In this document: positions 1 to 7,318 of the stretch, piece by piece
Layout: each line of letters starts with the position of its first letter
Position numbering within the stretch: the stretch's first letter is position 1
NCBI GenBank assembly: GCA_945860255.1
Contig: CAMAQI010000031.1
Span: 1-18,704, forward strand
Source: Methylacidiphilum caldifontis
Lineage (GTDB): Bacteria; Verrucomicrobiota; Verrucomicrobiia; Methylacidiphilales; CAMAQI01
Direction of reading: 5' to 3'
DNA length: 18,704 nt
Notes under the pieces: generated by a model
Seen by the model: the letters and a program-made list of their open reading frames with translations, nothing else
Database searches by the model: none
What the model was told of the DNA's origin: nothing
Translations under genes and position numbers: made by a program

Positions 1-218
1 AGTTCTTCTTTTATGTAAATCCCTGAAAATCCGTGTGATCCGCGTTTATTTGTACCCCCATCTCCCGCTGTACCAAAATTACTGGCACCTCCGGTGGTTT
101 CACTTATTCGTTTCACGAACCTTTTGTGGTTCCAACTGCTTTTTTTAGGATAAAAATTGTTTTTGAATTTATCCTCCCCATCCTCCCTATCGATGCAAAA
201 ATGCCTTTCCTCTGCGTT

Positions 219-257
219 CCTTCTTGTCCGCCATAGTCACGCGGTGCGGGACGAAGG
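219..257. repeat. Imperfect hairpin splitting a CTCTGCG repeat
   Basis: CCTTC at 219-223 pairs with GAAGG at 253-257, and GTCC at 226-229 with GGAC further inside. The sequence on its two sides (CTCTGCGTT before, GCGCTCTGCGGTTAA after) looks like one repeat unit split by this hairpin, suggesting one small repeat nested in another. There is no U-tract, so it is not a typical terminator. Confidence 0.35.
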
Positions 258-297
258 AGGATGTGCGCTCTGCGGTTAAGATTGCATTTTCTCTTCT

Positions 298-317
298 CTT
301 AAGTTGACGCTTATGCG
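298..317 (+). repeat. Short dispersed repeat, copy 1
   Basis: CTTAAGTTGACGCTTATGCG matches 19 of 20 bases of the repeat at 15688-15707 in the same orientation, and the inverse of 15218-15237. The longer right-hand part of the other copies (GTCGGGGCTGC) is not kept here; the sequence continues as an alternating GCATGTGCATGTGC run. It lies about 15 kb from the other copies. Confidence 0.6.
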
Positions 318-419
318 CATGTGCATGTGCGGGATCACGATTGATGACATGACCAACGCATCCCGAATTCATCGAACAGTCCTGCGACATCGATCGATTT
401 TCTTGAAGTGCGTCGGTTT

Positions 420-449
420 CGCCTTATGGCGTGATCGCGACCCGCGATC
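420..449. repeat. Two adjacent GC-rich hairpins after the leftward operon
   Basis: CGCC-TTAT-GGCG (420-431) is followed one base later by GATCGCG-ACC-CGCGATC (433-449), a perfect 7-base stem. They lie 34-60 bases beyond the stop codon of the last minus-strand gene and could act in mRNA 3' end formation or protection. No run of T follows on either strand, so an intrinsic terminator is not supported. Confidence 0.35.
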
Positions 450-482
450 GCTCCCGAGAAATTCCTATTGCAAGAATTGGGT

Positions 483-719
483 TTAACCAACAGGGGGATG
501 ATCACACGTATAAATCAAATACAAATCCTCGACCTTCGCTCTTGCCCAGGGGGTCTTGCGAAGGAAGGTCAGGCTCGACTTAATACTCGGATCAAAATTG
601 AAACAGCGAACCTTGATTCGTTTTCCTAACTCCTCCCAACCGTAATGCTCGACCAAAACCGTAAGCATCATCTCAAGGGTCTTTCCGTGAAGAGGATCGT
701 TGGAAATGTGTTGAGTCAT
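483..719 (-). CDS. VF530-family small DNA-binding protein
   Basis: A 78-residue protein whose sequence runs NDPLHGKTLEMMLTVLVEHYG, then WEELGKRI, then F-DPSIKSSLTFLRKTPWAR. This closely fits the VF530 family (DUF2132), a compact helical domain in small bacterial proteins that is reported to bind DNA; its cell role is not established. The whole protein is the domain. The open frame could begin at a TTG two codons earlier, but the ATG ending at 719 has GGAG seven bases upstream and is the better start. It is the last gene of the leftward run, 18 bases after the CvfB-like gene, so probably co-transcribed with it. Family call firm; function uncertain. Confidence 0.8.
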   Translation of the reverse strand: MTQHISNDPLHGKTLEMMLTVLVEHYGWEELGKRIKVRCFNFDPSIKSSLTFLRKTPWARAKVEDLYLIYTCDHPPVG

Positions 720-737
720 CTTCAAACTCCAAAAGAA

Positions 738-1622
738 CTACACTTTCTTTCCCGGTTGCCATTCGGTCTTCAAAAATAACTCTCCCTCAGAAGTTAAAAT
801 CGTCGATCCATTATCAAAGGCGATCTTTCGATCTCGATAAAGTGCGCTCAGCGCCAGTTTAAAGGTATTTTTACTGACACTAAAGGTCTTACGAATCTGC
901 TCCGGAGAACTCTTATCATCAAAGGGCAGTCGACCCCCTTGAAGTTGAAGGGCTTGAAGAATGAGCTCCGTGAGAGGAAGGACTTTTTGATAGCCCGAGG
1001 CCTCCAGTCGAAGATCAATCTTTCCATCCGGTCGAACTTGATGAACAAATCCTTTTAAGCGTTCTCCACGGGTCAATGGCCCCGAAAGCGTACTGGCAAA
1101 CAACAGTCCATGGTGCTTGTTCTCAACGATGACGTTGTAACCCAAAGCCGTTGACTCCTCGACCATAAAAGAGACCGCAGCCCCCTCTTTATAGGCATTG
1201 TTGGGGTGTTTAAGATGTTGCTTAGTTCTCATCGAAGCAACGAGACGAGAGGTTTTGGGGTCAAGATAGATATAAACCATCACCTTCTGCCCTAAACGGA
1301 TCTCTCCAATATGCTCACGAAAGGGAAGAAGAAGATCTTTCGCTAACCCCCAATCTAAAAAGGCTCCGATCTGTCGATTGATACTGACGACTTTTAAATG
1401 TGCAAATTCACCGGCCATCGCATAAGGGGTTTCTGTGGTCGCAACAGGACGATCCTCGGAGTCCATGTAAACAAAGACCTCAATCTTCTCTCCGATTTTA
1501 TAATCTTTGGGGATATATCGACGAGGCAATAAGATCTCTCCCCCGGTACCATCATTTAAATAAAGCCCTGGAGGGGCCTCTCGAACGATGAGGAGATGAT
1601 GGCGTTTTCCAATAAAAGACAT
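738..1622 (-). CDS. CvfB-like S1-domain RNA-binding protein
   Basis: A 294-residue protein with several S1-like beta-barrel repeats and a C-terminal winged-helix-like region, the layout of the CvfB/YitL family of RNA-binding regulators. The N-terminal part contains GGEILLPRRYIPKDYKIG and KIEVFVYMDSEDRPVATT; the second repeat has GAFLDWGLAKDLLLPF, then GEIRLGQKVMVYIYLD. The C-terminal part (about 225-285) includes SPEQIRKTFSVSKNTFKLA and LYRDRKIAF, a helix-turn-helix-like segment typical of the family. In Staphylococcus the homologue affects virulence gene expression; a role here is unknown. It starts 12 bases after thiD with GAGG close to the ATG, so it is probably translated from the same message. 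Length is normal for the family. Confidence 0.85.
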   Translation of the reverse strand: MSFIGKRHHLLIVREAPPGLYLNDGTGGEILLPRRYIPKDYKIGEKIEVFVYMDSEDRPVATTETPYAMAGEFAHLKVVSINRQIGAFLDWGLAKDLLLPFREHIGEIRLGQKVMVYIYLDPKTSRLVASMRTKQHLKHPNNAYKEGAAVSFMVEESTALGYNVIVENKHHGLLFASTLSGPLTRGERLKGFVHQVRPDGKIDLRLEASGYQKVLPLTELILQALQLQGGRLPFDDKSSPEQIRKTFSVSKNTFKLALSALYRDRKIAFDNGSTILTSEGELFLKTEWQPGKKV

Positions 1623-1634
1623 AGTCCTCAGACC

Positions 1635-2447
1635 TTAACGCTTCCGCTCTTCTCTGGAAATAGAATCTTTAAAATGATTTAACACCTGATAGCCGCGAGA
1701 TTCAAAATGGCTCTCAATCGCCTGGGTGATGTAGCTTTTGGCTTCACGGACTGCCTCATTTAATTTCAACCCCTGAGCGAGTCCGCAGGTGATTGCCGCG
1801 GAGTAAGTGCATCCGGTTCCATGGGGATCAACGTGGGGAATTCGAGGAACGATAAAGGTCTCCTCCCCCTGATGAGTAAAAAGAAGATCAACCGCTTGAT
1901 CCCCCTTGAGATGTCCCCCTTTCATCAAGAACGGAACTTGATATCGATTCGTTAAATCGAGACCAGCCTCTCTCATGGCGTTGAGATCCATAATCGGCTT
2001 CCCCCAAAGTAAGGCCGCCTCATCTCGATTGGGAGTCACCAACGTCGCTTGGGGAATCAGAAGTTTTTGAATCCCCTCAATCGCCTGCGGATGGAGAAGT
2101 GCGACTCCCGAGGAGGCAACCATGACCGGATCAAGAACGAAAGGAACCGCTTTGAGATGAGTTTCAATCGACTGAACAACGACCTCAATAATCGCTTGAG
2201 AATAAAGCATTCCGGTCTTAAAGGCTTTCACAGGAAAGGCCTCAGAAACCAGTTCAATCTGTTCTTGAACCCTTAAAGGGGTCACCGGCTCGATTGATTT
2301 GACTCGTCCCGGATGCTCCGCAACAATACAGGTAATCGCCGTGGTTCCATAACAGCGAAAGGCACAAAAGGTCTTCAGATCTGCCTGAATCCCCGCCCCT
2401 CCACTATTATCAGAGCCTGCAATCGATAAAACAACGGGTGAGTTCAT
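1635..2447 (-). CDS. thiD: Hydroxymethylpyrimidine / HMP-phosphate kinase
   Basis: This cytosolic ribokinase-fold enzyme phosphorylates 4-amino-5-hydroxymethyl-2-methylpyrimidine and its monophosphate to the diphosphate used in thiamine synthesis. At 270 residues it is a normal single-domain ThiD. Visible signatures are the substrate glycine-rich loop GSDNSGGAGIQAD (11-23), DPVMVASSG (106-114), VTPNRDEA (138-145), and the anion hole with catalytic cysteine GTGCTYSA (210-217). It follows thiC and dapF on the same strand, but a hairpin with a U-tract lies between dapF and its ATG, and no Shine-Dalgarno sequence is visible before the start (bases just upstream are TTTTTCTTTT). Translation may therefore be weak. 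No thiE-like domain is fused. Confidence 0.93.
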   Translation of the reverse strand: MNSPVVLSIAGSDNSGGAGIQADLKTFCAFRCYGTTAITCIVAEHPGRVKSIEPVTPLRVQEQIELVSEAFPVKAFKTGMLYSQAIIEVVVQSIETHLKAVPFVLDPVMVASSGVALLHPQAIEGIQKLLIPQATLVTPNRDEAALLWGKPIMDLNAMREAGLDLTNRYQVPFLMKGGHLKGDQAVDLLFTHQGEETFIVPRIPHVDPHGTGCTYSAAITCGLAQGLKLNEAVREAKSYITQAIESHFESRGYQVLNHFKDSISREERKR

Positions 2448-2448
2448 A

Positions 2449-2494
2449 AAAGAAAAACCAGATCATGAAAAAGAGAGCTCTCTTCATCTGATCC
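2449..2494 (-). terminator. Terminator-like hairpin between dapF and thiD
   Basis: Read on the minus strand, GATCAGATGAA-GAGAG then CTCTC-TT-TTTCATGATC folds into a long stem with a small bulge, followed directly by TGGTTTTTCTTTT. This is a good rho-independent terminator for the thiC-dapF message. The U-tract ends at the thiD start codon, so it also occupies the place where a ribosome binding site would be; partial read-through (attenuation) is possible. Confidence 0.7.
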
Positions 2495-2495
2495 A

Positions 2496-3314
2496 TTAAT
2501 AAATCTCAATCTCTCCTTGGAAAACAACCACAGCCGGACCTTGAAGTTTAACCTTCGAAAAACTCTCTCCGCTCTTTTCGAAATCGACTCCCAGCCAATC
2601 TCCCCCTTGAACCTTGACTCGAACCGGTTTTTCAACGGCATGAGTCAAATGAGCGATAATCGCCGAAGCGGTCACTCCGGTACCACAGGCTAAAGTCTCT
2701 CCCTCCACTCCCCGTTCATAAGTTCGAACTCGAATTTGATTTTGATTGAGCACTTGAACAAAATTAACATTCGTTCCCTTCGGAGCGAAATGAGGATGAT
2801 AACGAAGTTGACTCCCCCAATCGACAATCGGGGTCTTTTCAAGATCCTCGACAAAGACCACCGCATGAGGGACACCGGTATTCAAGGAGTGAACGATCAA
2901 TGAGCGATCTTTTAAAGCCACCGATTCATTAAGTTTTAATCCCTGCGGAGAGGTCAATTGAACTGAGATCTCCTCACCATGAAATTCCGCCTCAATCAGT
3001 CCGGCTTGAGTTCTAAAAGTCACTTGCGAGGCGGAAGCACTTTTTAACGATCTGACATAACGAGCAAAACAACGAGCTCCATTACCGCACATCTCTGCCT
3101 CTCCGCCATCGGCATTATAATAGCGCATCCGAAAATCGGCCCCTTGAGTATCAGGCTCAACGGCAAGCAACCCATCGGCTCCGACCCCAAACTGGCGATG
3201 ACAAAGGAAGGCGATCTGCTCTGTCGAGAGAGTCGTTTTGAGATCACGATTGTCGAAAACAACGAAATCGTTTCCGGCACCGTTCATTTTTGAAAAATGT
3301 AATTTTAGACTCAT
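2496..3314 (-). CDS. dapF: Diaminopimelate epimerase
   Basis: Converts LL- to meso-diaminopimelate, the last step before lysine and the cross-linking amino acid of Gram-negative peptidoglycan. The 272 residues match the usual length. Both halves of the pseudo-symmetric fold show their catalytic cysteine: MCGNGARC (Cys76) and LACGTGVTAS (Cys210); the N-terminal MNGAGNDF motif (10-17) and GVPHAV (147-152) are also present. The ATG lies 5 bases after the thiC stop, with AAGG about ten bases upstream inside the end of thiC, so it is translated from the thiC message. That places a peptidoglycan/lysine gene downstream of a thiamine riboswitch, which is unusual. A terminator follows it. Confidence 0.96.
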   Translation of the reverse strand: MSLKLHFSKMNGAGNDFVVFDNRDLKTTLSTEQIAFLCHRQFGVGADGLLAVEPDTQGADFRMRYYNADGGEAEMCGNGARCFARYVRSLKSASASQVTFRTQAGLIEAEFHGEEISVQLTSPQGLKLNESVALKDRSLIVHSLNTGVPHAVVFVEDLEKTPIVDWGSQLRYHPHFAPKGTNVNFVQVLNQNQIRVRTYERGVEGETLACGTGVTASAIIAHLTHAVEKPVRVKVQGGDWLGVDFEKSGESFSKVKLQGPAVVVFQGEIEIY

Positions 3315-3319
3315 ATCGA

Positions 3320-5227
3320 TTAGGCCTTCTGATAAAGTTCTGAACCTTGATTTTTAAATTCCTCCGCTTTTGCCTTCATCCCCTCTTCAAGAGCCTTCTC
3401 TTCAGCCACCCCTTGCTCTTCGGCATAGCGACGCACATCTTCCGTAATCTTCATGGAACAAAAACTCGGTCCACACATCGAACAGAAATGAGCCTGTTTC
3501 GCCCCTTCTTGCGGAAGGGTCTCATCATGAAAGGAACGGGCAGTCTCTGGATCGAGACTTAAGTTAAATTGATCCTCCCATCGGAATTCAAAGCGGGCCT
3601 TACTCAAGGCATCATCCCATGACTGCGCCCCAGGGAATCCCTTCGCAAGATCGGCGGCATGAGCGGCGATCTTGTAAGCGATGACTCCATCCTTCACATC
3701 CTTTTTATTGGGAAGTCCCAAATGTTCTTTCGGAGTCACGTAACAAAGCATCGCTGTTCCAAACCATCCAATCATCGCGGCACCAATCGCACTGGTGATA
3801 TGGTCATAACCGGGTGCCACATCGGTCGTCAACGGTCCAAGGGTATAAAAAGGGGCCTCGGCACAATGCTTCAATTGCAGATCCATATTCTCTTTAATGA
3901 GCTGCATCGGCACATGACCTGGCCCCTCGATCATGACTTGAATGTCATGTTTCCACGCCACCTGCGTTAACTCACCTAAAGTCTTCAACTCTCCGAGTTG
4001 AGCCTCATCATTCGCATCCGATATCGCTCCAGGACGCAATCCATCTCCCAAGGAGAAGCTCACATCATAAGCCTTCATGATTTCACAGATCTCTTCAAAA
4101 TGGGTGTAGAGGAAATTCTCTTGATGATGCGCTAAACACCACTTCGCTAAAATCGATCCCCCACGACTGACAATTCCACAACGACGCTTCGCGGTCATCG
4201 GTACATAGCGAAGTAAAACCCCGGCATGGATCGTAAAGTAATCAACCCCTTGCTCCGCTTGTTCAATCAAGGTATCTCGGAAAATCTCCCACGTTAGCTC
4301 CTCTGCTCTTCCGTTGACCTTTTCGAGTGCTTGATAAATCGGAACCGTTCCCACGGGAGTCGGACAATTTCTTAAAATCCATTCGCGAGTCGCATGAATA
4401 TTCTTTCCGGTCGAGAGATCCATGATGGTATCGGCCCCCCATCGAATCGCCCAAGTCATCTTTTCAACCTCCTCCTCAATGGATGAAGTCACCGCTGAAT
4501 TTCCAATATTGGCATTAATCTTCACCCGGAAATTTCGACCAATGATCATCGGTTCCGATTCCGGATGATTAATATTCGCCGGGATAATCGCTCGTCCTTT
4601 AGCGACCTCTTGACGGATAAACTCAGGGGTAATAATGCGAGGAATCGAGGCTCCAAAATCATTTCCAGCATGATAGCCGTTCTGGAGATACTCCTCCCGT
4701 CCAAGGTTTTCTCGAATCGCAATATATTCCATCTCCGGGGTGATCACCCCTTGACGAGCGTAGTGCATTTGGGAGACATTCTTTCCACTCTTCGCCTGTC
4801 GAATCGGACGAGTTAATCCCTGAAAAATTTCGAGTCGACCTTTACCGTCACGGGTTTTGGCCGTGGATTCATGAAGATCCGACAGATAGCCGTTATCCCG
4901 CGGTTGAACCTGACGACCGGTGACGGTCTCTGTATCGTTGCGCTCCTCAATCCACGCCGAACGAACTGAAGGAAGTCCTTCACGAATATCCACTTTGGCC
5001 TCTGGATCGGTATAAATACCGGAGGGATCATAAATGCGAACCGCGGGATTATGCTCCATCTCCCCTTTAAAATTTTTCGTCGGCGATTGTCGGACCTCGC
5101 GAAACGGAACCCGCAGATCATGACGTGATCCGGTCACATAAACCTTATGCGATCCAGGAAATGGTTGATGAATGGTTGAACCGCCCTTTAAATCGGTCGT
5201 TACGTCAGTATGCAGCATTTCAGACAT
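3320..5227 (-). CDS. thiC: Phosphomethylpyrimidine synthase ThiC
   Basis: A radical-SAM-type enzyme that rearranges aminoimidazole ribotide into HMP phosphate, the pyrimidine half of thiamine, in the cytosol. The C-terminal iron-sulfur motif is complete: Cys-X2-Cys-X4-Cys in CSMCGPSFCS, around residues 586-594 counted from the upstream ATG ending at 5239. Other ThiC signatures include IPANINHPESEPMIIGR, GADTIMDLSTG, DYFTIHAGVL, SRGGSI and MIEGPGHVPM. I place the start at the ATG ending at 5227 because GGAG lies six bases before it; the ATG four codons upstream has no such site, and starting there gives 639 residues instead of 635. The long N-terminal domain seen in many bacteria is present. 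A TPP riboswitch ends about 70 bases before this start. Confidence 0.97.
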   Translation of the reverse strand: MSEMLHTDVTTDLKGGSTIHQPFPGSHKVYVTGSRHDLRVPFREVRQSPTKNFKGEMEHNPAVRIYDPSGIYTDPEAKVDIREGLPSVRSAWIEERNDTETVTGRQVQPRDNGYLSDLHESTAKTRDGKGRLEIFQGLTRPIRQAKSGKNVSQMHYARQGVITPEMEYIAIRENLGREEYLQNGYHAGNDFGASIPRIITPEFIRQEVAKGRAIIPANINHPESEPMIIGRNFRVKINANIGNSAVTSSIEEEVEKMTWAIRWGADTIMDLSTGKNIHATREWILRNCPTPVGTVPIYQALEKVNGRAEELTWEIFRDTLIEQAEQGVDYFTIHAGVLLRYVPMTAKRRCGIVSRGGSILAKWCLAHHQENFLYTHFEEICEIMKAYDVSFSLGDGLRPGAISDANDEAQLGELKTLGELTQVAWKHDIQVMIEGPGHVPMQLIKENMDLQLKHCAEAPFYTLGPLTTDVAPGYDHITSAIGAAMIGWFGTAMLCYVTPKEHLGLPNKKDVKDGVIAYKIAAHAADLAKGFPGAQSWDDALSKARFEFRWEDQFNLSLDPETARSFHDETLPQEGAKQAHFCSMCGPSFCSMKITEDVRRYAEEQGVAEEKALEEGMKAKAEEFKNQGSELYQKA

Positions 5228-5297
5228 CAGGATCTCCATCGTTATTGATCGAAAAATGAGGCAGAAAAAAACAAATCAACTCAAATGAAAGAAGATT

Positions 5298-5417
5298 GTG
5301 TCCCTCCGCCGGCATCACCCGGATCAGGTTCGCCCATTGATCGTTTTAGGAAAAATGAGCCTTTAGGGTCGTGGATCTACCACCTCTCAGTCCCCTTCTC
5401 ATCGGGACTCCCCTCAC
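5298..5417 (-). promoter_or_regulatory. TPP riboswitch (THI element)
   Basis: On the minus strand the stretch carries the conserved THI-box blocks in order: GGGGAGTCCCGATGAGAAGG, GGGGACTGAGAGG (with the CTGAGA core), a variable arm, GAACCTGATCCGGGTGATGC, and CGGAGGGA. GUG at 5415-5417 can pair with CAC at 5298-5300 to close P1. It precedes thiC by about 70 bases. A T-rich run (TTTGTTTTTTT) lies in the leader between aptamer and thiC, but I see no clear GC-rich stem before it, so whether control acts on transcription or on ribosome access is not settled. Binding thiamine diphosphate should lower thiC and probably dapF expression. Confidence 0.95.
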
Positions 5418-5422
5418 GTTTT

Positions 5423-5464
5423 AAAAAATAAGGGAAATCCAGTTGTTCGCAACAAAATTCCCCC
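5423..5464 (-). terminator. Terminator after the erpA-like gene
   Basis: On the minus strand GGGAA...TTCCC (outer) and GTTG-CGAA-CAAC (inner) form a stem-loop 12-15 bases beyond the erpA stop, followed by TTATTTTTT. It separates erpA from the riboswitch-controlled thiC unit. Confidence 0.6.
5425..5452 (-). promoter_or_regulatory. Candidate promoter of the thiC riboswitch message
   Basis: Minus-strand TTGCGA (5447-5452), a 16-base spacer and TATTTT (5425-5430) make a plausible sigma70-type promoter. A start about seven bases on (near 5418) would put the 5' end of the RNA exactly at the first base of the riboswitch P1 stem. It overlaps the erpA terminator hairpin. Each box matches consensus at four of six positions. 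Confidence 0.4.
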
Positions 5465-5476
5465 ACAAATGACCGA

Positions 5477-5836
5477 TCAGACTGAAAAACTTTGACCGCA
5501 AGAGCAATGGGCTGTGGCATTCGGATTCGTGACCTGAAATCCCCCTTTTTGTAAGTCATCACTATAATCTAACAATGAACCACTTACATAAAGCGCACTC
5601 TTTGGGTCAACAATCAATCGAACCCCATTCGTCTCCACAAGAATATCACGTGTCGTCGGAGCCGGCGTGATGGTCATATCATATTGAAGGCCAGAGCAAC
5701 CACCACCGATCACCGAGAGACGCAATCCAGATTGCGGTTGTGGATCTTCGGAAAGAAGTGTCTTCAATCGATTGGAGGCCGCATCAGAGGCTCGTATCAA
5801 TTTCTCATTACCCATCTTACAAGTGATCAATTCCAT
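5477..5836 (-). CDS. A-type iron-sulfur carrier (ErpA/IscA family)
   Basis: HesB/IscA-family proteins carry and hand over iron-sulfur clusters to apo-enzymes. This protein has all three cluster-binding cysteines: GGGCSGLQY (Cys49, numbered from the upstream ATG) and the C-terminal CSCGQSFSV (Cys113, Cys115). The normal length of about 119 residues and LDYSDDLQKGGFQVTNPNA fit the family well. Two ATGs six bases apart are possible starts; AGGG is at a suitable distance from the second (ending at 5836). It lies 50-60 bases after nuoN on the same strand and is followed by a terminator, so it may be the last gene of the nuoJ-N unit. Complex I and ThiC both need iron-sulfur clusters. ErpA and IscA cannot be told apart from sequence alone here. 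Confidence 0.9.
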   Translation of the reverse strand: MELITCKMGNEKLIRASDAASNRLKTLLSEDPQPQSGLRLSVIGGGCSGLQYDMTITPAPTTRDILVETNGVRLIVDPKSALYVSGSLLDYSDDLQKGGFQVTNPNATAHCSCGQSFSV

Positions 5837-5857
5837 AGTCATCCCTAAGAAGCTACT

Positions 5858-5879
5858 CCTTGAGCCAAAGGCGTCAAGG
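5858..5879 (-). other. Hairpin in the nuoN-erpA gap
   Basis: CCTTGA-C-GCC-TTT-GGC-TCAAGG (minus strand) is a stem of nine pairs with one bulged base. No U-tract follows. Its 3' arm includes AAGGAG, 13 bases before the first possible erpA ATG, so it could mask a ribosome site or act as a processing or stability element. Confidence 0.4.
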
Positions 5880-5893
5880 GCTGGACCGTAACC

Positions 5894-7315
5894 CTAAAAT
5901 CCATAGATCGAATTAACGATGGAGAACAACGGTTTACTCCAAAATCCAATCAAAAGAATTGAGGCTGATAATAAACCCAAAACGATCTTCGTCTGAAAAG
6001 AGACGATGACAGGGTCCTTATCTGCGGGATTCGTCCAATACATCGTCCGAACAACCCCCAAATAATAATAAAGACCGGCGACCGCTGAAATGACTCCCGC
6101 AGCAAAAAGAGCATAATGTTCCGACTGCCAAATTGCGATGAAGATGGTGAATTTACCCATGAAACCGATACAGGGAGGAATTCCTGCCAAGGAGACCATT
6201 CCTAACGCCATCGGAACCGCAATCCAAGGGGCTTTTTTCGATAACCCCGCATAATTTGAAACATGATCTGACTCCCCACTCTTTCCAAGAGCGGACATCG
6301 CAATAAATACGGTCATCGCCGAGATAAGGTAGGTACAAAGATAAATTAATACCGCCGCTTGGCCTTGAATAAAGTTAGAGACAATCCCTGCGAGTAAAAA
6401 TCCAGCATGTCCGATCCCCGAGTAAGCGAGCATCCGTTTCAGATTTCGTTGAGGAATCGCTGCAAAATTTCCTAAAATCATGGAGGCCATACCCAAAGTG
6501 GCCAATGCTGGAATCCAATAGCTAGCCACTTCCTCGCCCGCAAAAGGCCCCGTCAAAAGACGTAACAATAAAACAATTCCAGCCGCCTTTGAACCAACGG
6601 CCAAAAAGGCGGTGACCGGTAAAGGGGCTCCTTGATAAACATCGGGGGCCCAGACGTGGAACGGAACCACAGAGACCTTAAAGAAAAGCCCCACTAAGAC
6701 CAAAGCGAGTCCCAAAAGAATTTCCGGTCTCATCTCAAGAGAACGAAGTGCCAAGCCGATCGAATCAAAATGAGTCGATCCACAAGCTCCAAATAAATAG
6801 GCCGAGCCCATAATCAAAAAGGCCGAGGAGACGGCTCCCATTACTAAATATTTTACCCCGGCCTCAAGCGAGGCCGTTTGACTTCGATGATAAGCGACCA
6901 AAACATAAAAAGAGACCGTCACGAGTTCAAGAGCAACAAAAAGCAGGATTAAATCTTGTACCGAGGAAAGCAGCATCATTCCAGAGGCGGCAAAAAGGGT
7001 AATGATATAAAATTCCGATTTTCCGACCTCAATCTTCGACTCCAAAAGACGTATTGACCAGACGACAAGAATGGAAGTCACGATAAAAAATAGCTTAAAG
7101 AACTTTGCCTCGGCATCCCAAACATAAAGTCCACTCCAAAGAGCTTTATTTGCGGTCGGGTCTGACTCAAAAACATAGACGAAAAGCCCGATTAAGATCG
7201 CTAAAGTGACTCGACCAAGCAAACGAGGTGAGGGATTTAAAGCGGCCTCCCAAAGCAATAATAAAGTCGCCGCTACGGTGAGAATAAATTCCGGAGTTCC
7301 AAAAATAGAGATCAT
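5894..7315 (-). CDS. nuoN: NADH-quinone oxidoreductase subunit N
   Basis: One of the three antiporter-like proton-pumping subunits of the complex I membrane arm; 473 residues, almost entirely hydrophobic helices, with the normal count of about 14 expected for the family. Key buried charges are in place: Glu130 in FVALELVTVSFYVL, Lys213 in FFKVSVVPFHVWAPDVYQGA, and Lys243 in AVGSKAAGIVLLLR. The conserved RNLKRMLAYSGIGHAG segment is also present. The ATG lies 3 bases after the nuoM stop, with GGAGGG inside the end of nuoM as its ribosome site, so the two are translationally linked. It ends the nuo run; an ErpA-like gene follows. Confidence 0.95.
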   Translation of the reverse strand: MISIFGTPEFILTVAATLLLLWEAALNPSPRLLGRVTLAILIGLFVYVFESDPTANKALWSGLYVWDAEAKFFKLFFIVTSILVVWSIRLLESKIEVGKSEFYIITLFAASGMMLLSSVQDLILLFVALELVTVSFYVLVAYHRSQTASLEAGVKYLVMGAVSSAFLIMGSAYLFGACGSTHFDSIGLALRSLEMRPEILLGLALVLVGLFFKVSVVPFHVWAPDVYQGAPLPVTAFLAVGSKAAGIVLLLRLLTGPFAGEEVASYWIPALATLGMASMILGNFAAIPQRNLKRMLAYSGIGHAGFLLAGIVSNFIQGQAAVLIYLCTYLISAMTVFIAMSALGKSGESDHVSNYAGLSKKAPWIAVPMALGMVSLAGIPPCIGFMGKFTIFIAIWQSEHYALFAAGVISAVAGLYYYLGVVRTMYWTNPADKDPVIVSFQTKIVLGLLSASILLIGFWSKPLFSIVNSIYGF

Positions 7316-7318
7316 AAA

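Larger units (their letters stand above)
1..482. other. Gene-free, repeat-rich left end
   Basis: No convincing gene is seen here; the two short open frames (187-390 minus, 304-486 plus) have low-complexity or unrecognisable translations and overlap each other. The stretch instead holds short interspersed-repeat-like pieces: an ATCCGTGTGATCCGCGTTT motif near 31-49, a CTCTGCG...GCTCTGCGGTTAA pair around 210-279 interrupted by an imperfect hairpin (219-257), a copy of a repeat also found twice near 15.2-15.7 kb (298-317), and two small GC-rich hairpins (420-431 and 433-449) just downstream of the end of the leftward operon. That these belong to known genome-wide repeat families is inference from memory. 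Confidence 0.6.

Noticed and set aside
433..449. GATCGCG/CGCGATC palindrome as intrinsic terminator
   Set aside because: Stable stem but no T-run after it on either strand; kept only as a hairpin.
304..486. Plus-strand open frame of 60 codons and an overlapping minus-strand frame (187-390)
   Set aside because: Both cover repeat sequence, start in an alternating GCATGTGC run, and resemble no protein family.
3659..3970. Plus-strand open frame of 103 codons inside thiC
   Set aside because: Antisense shadow of a well-conserved enzyme; no independent signal.
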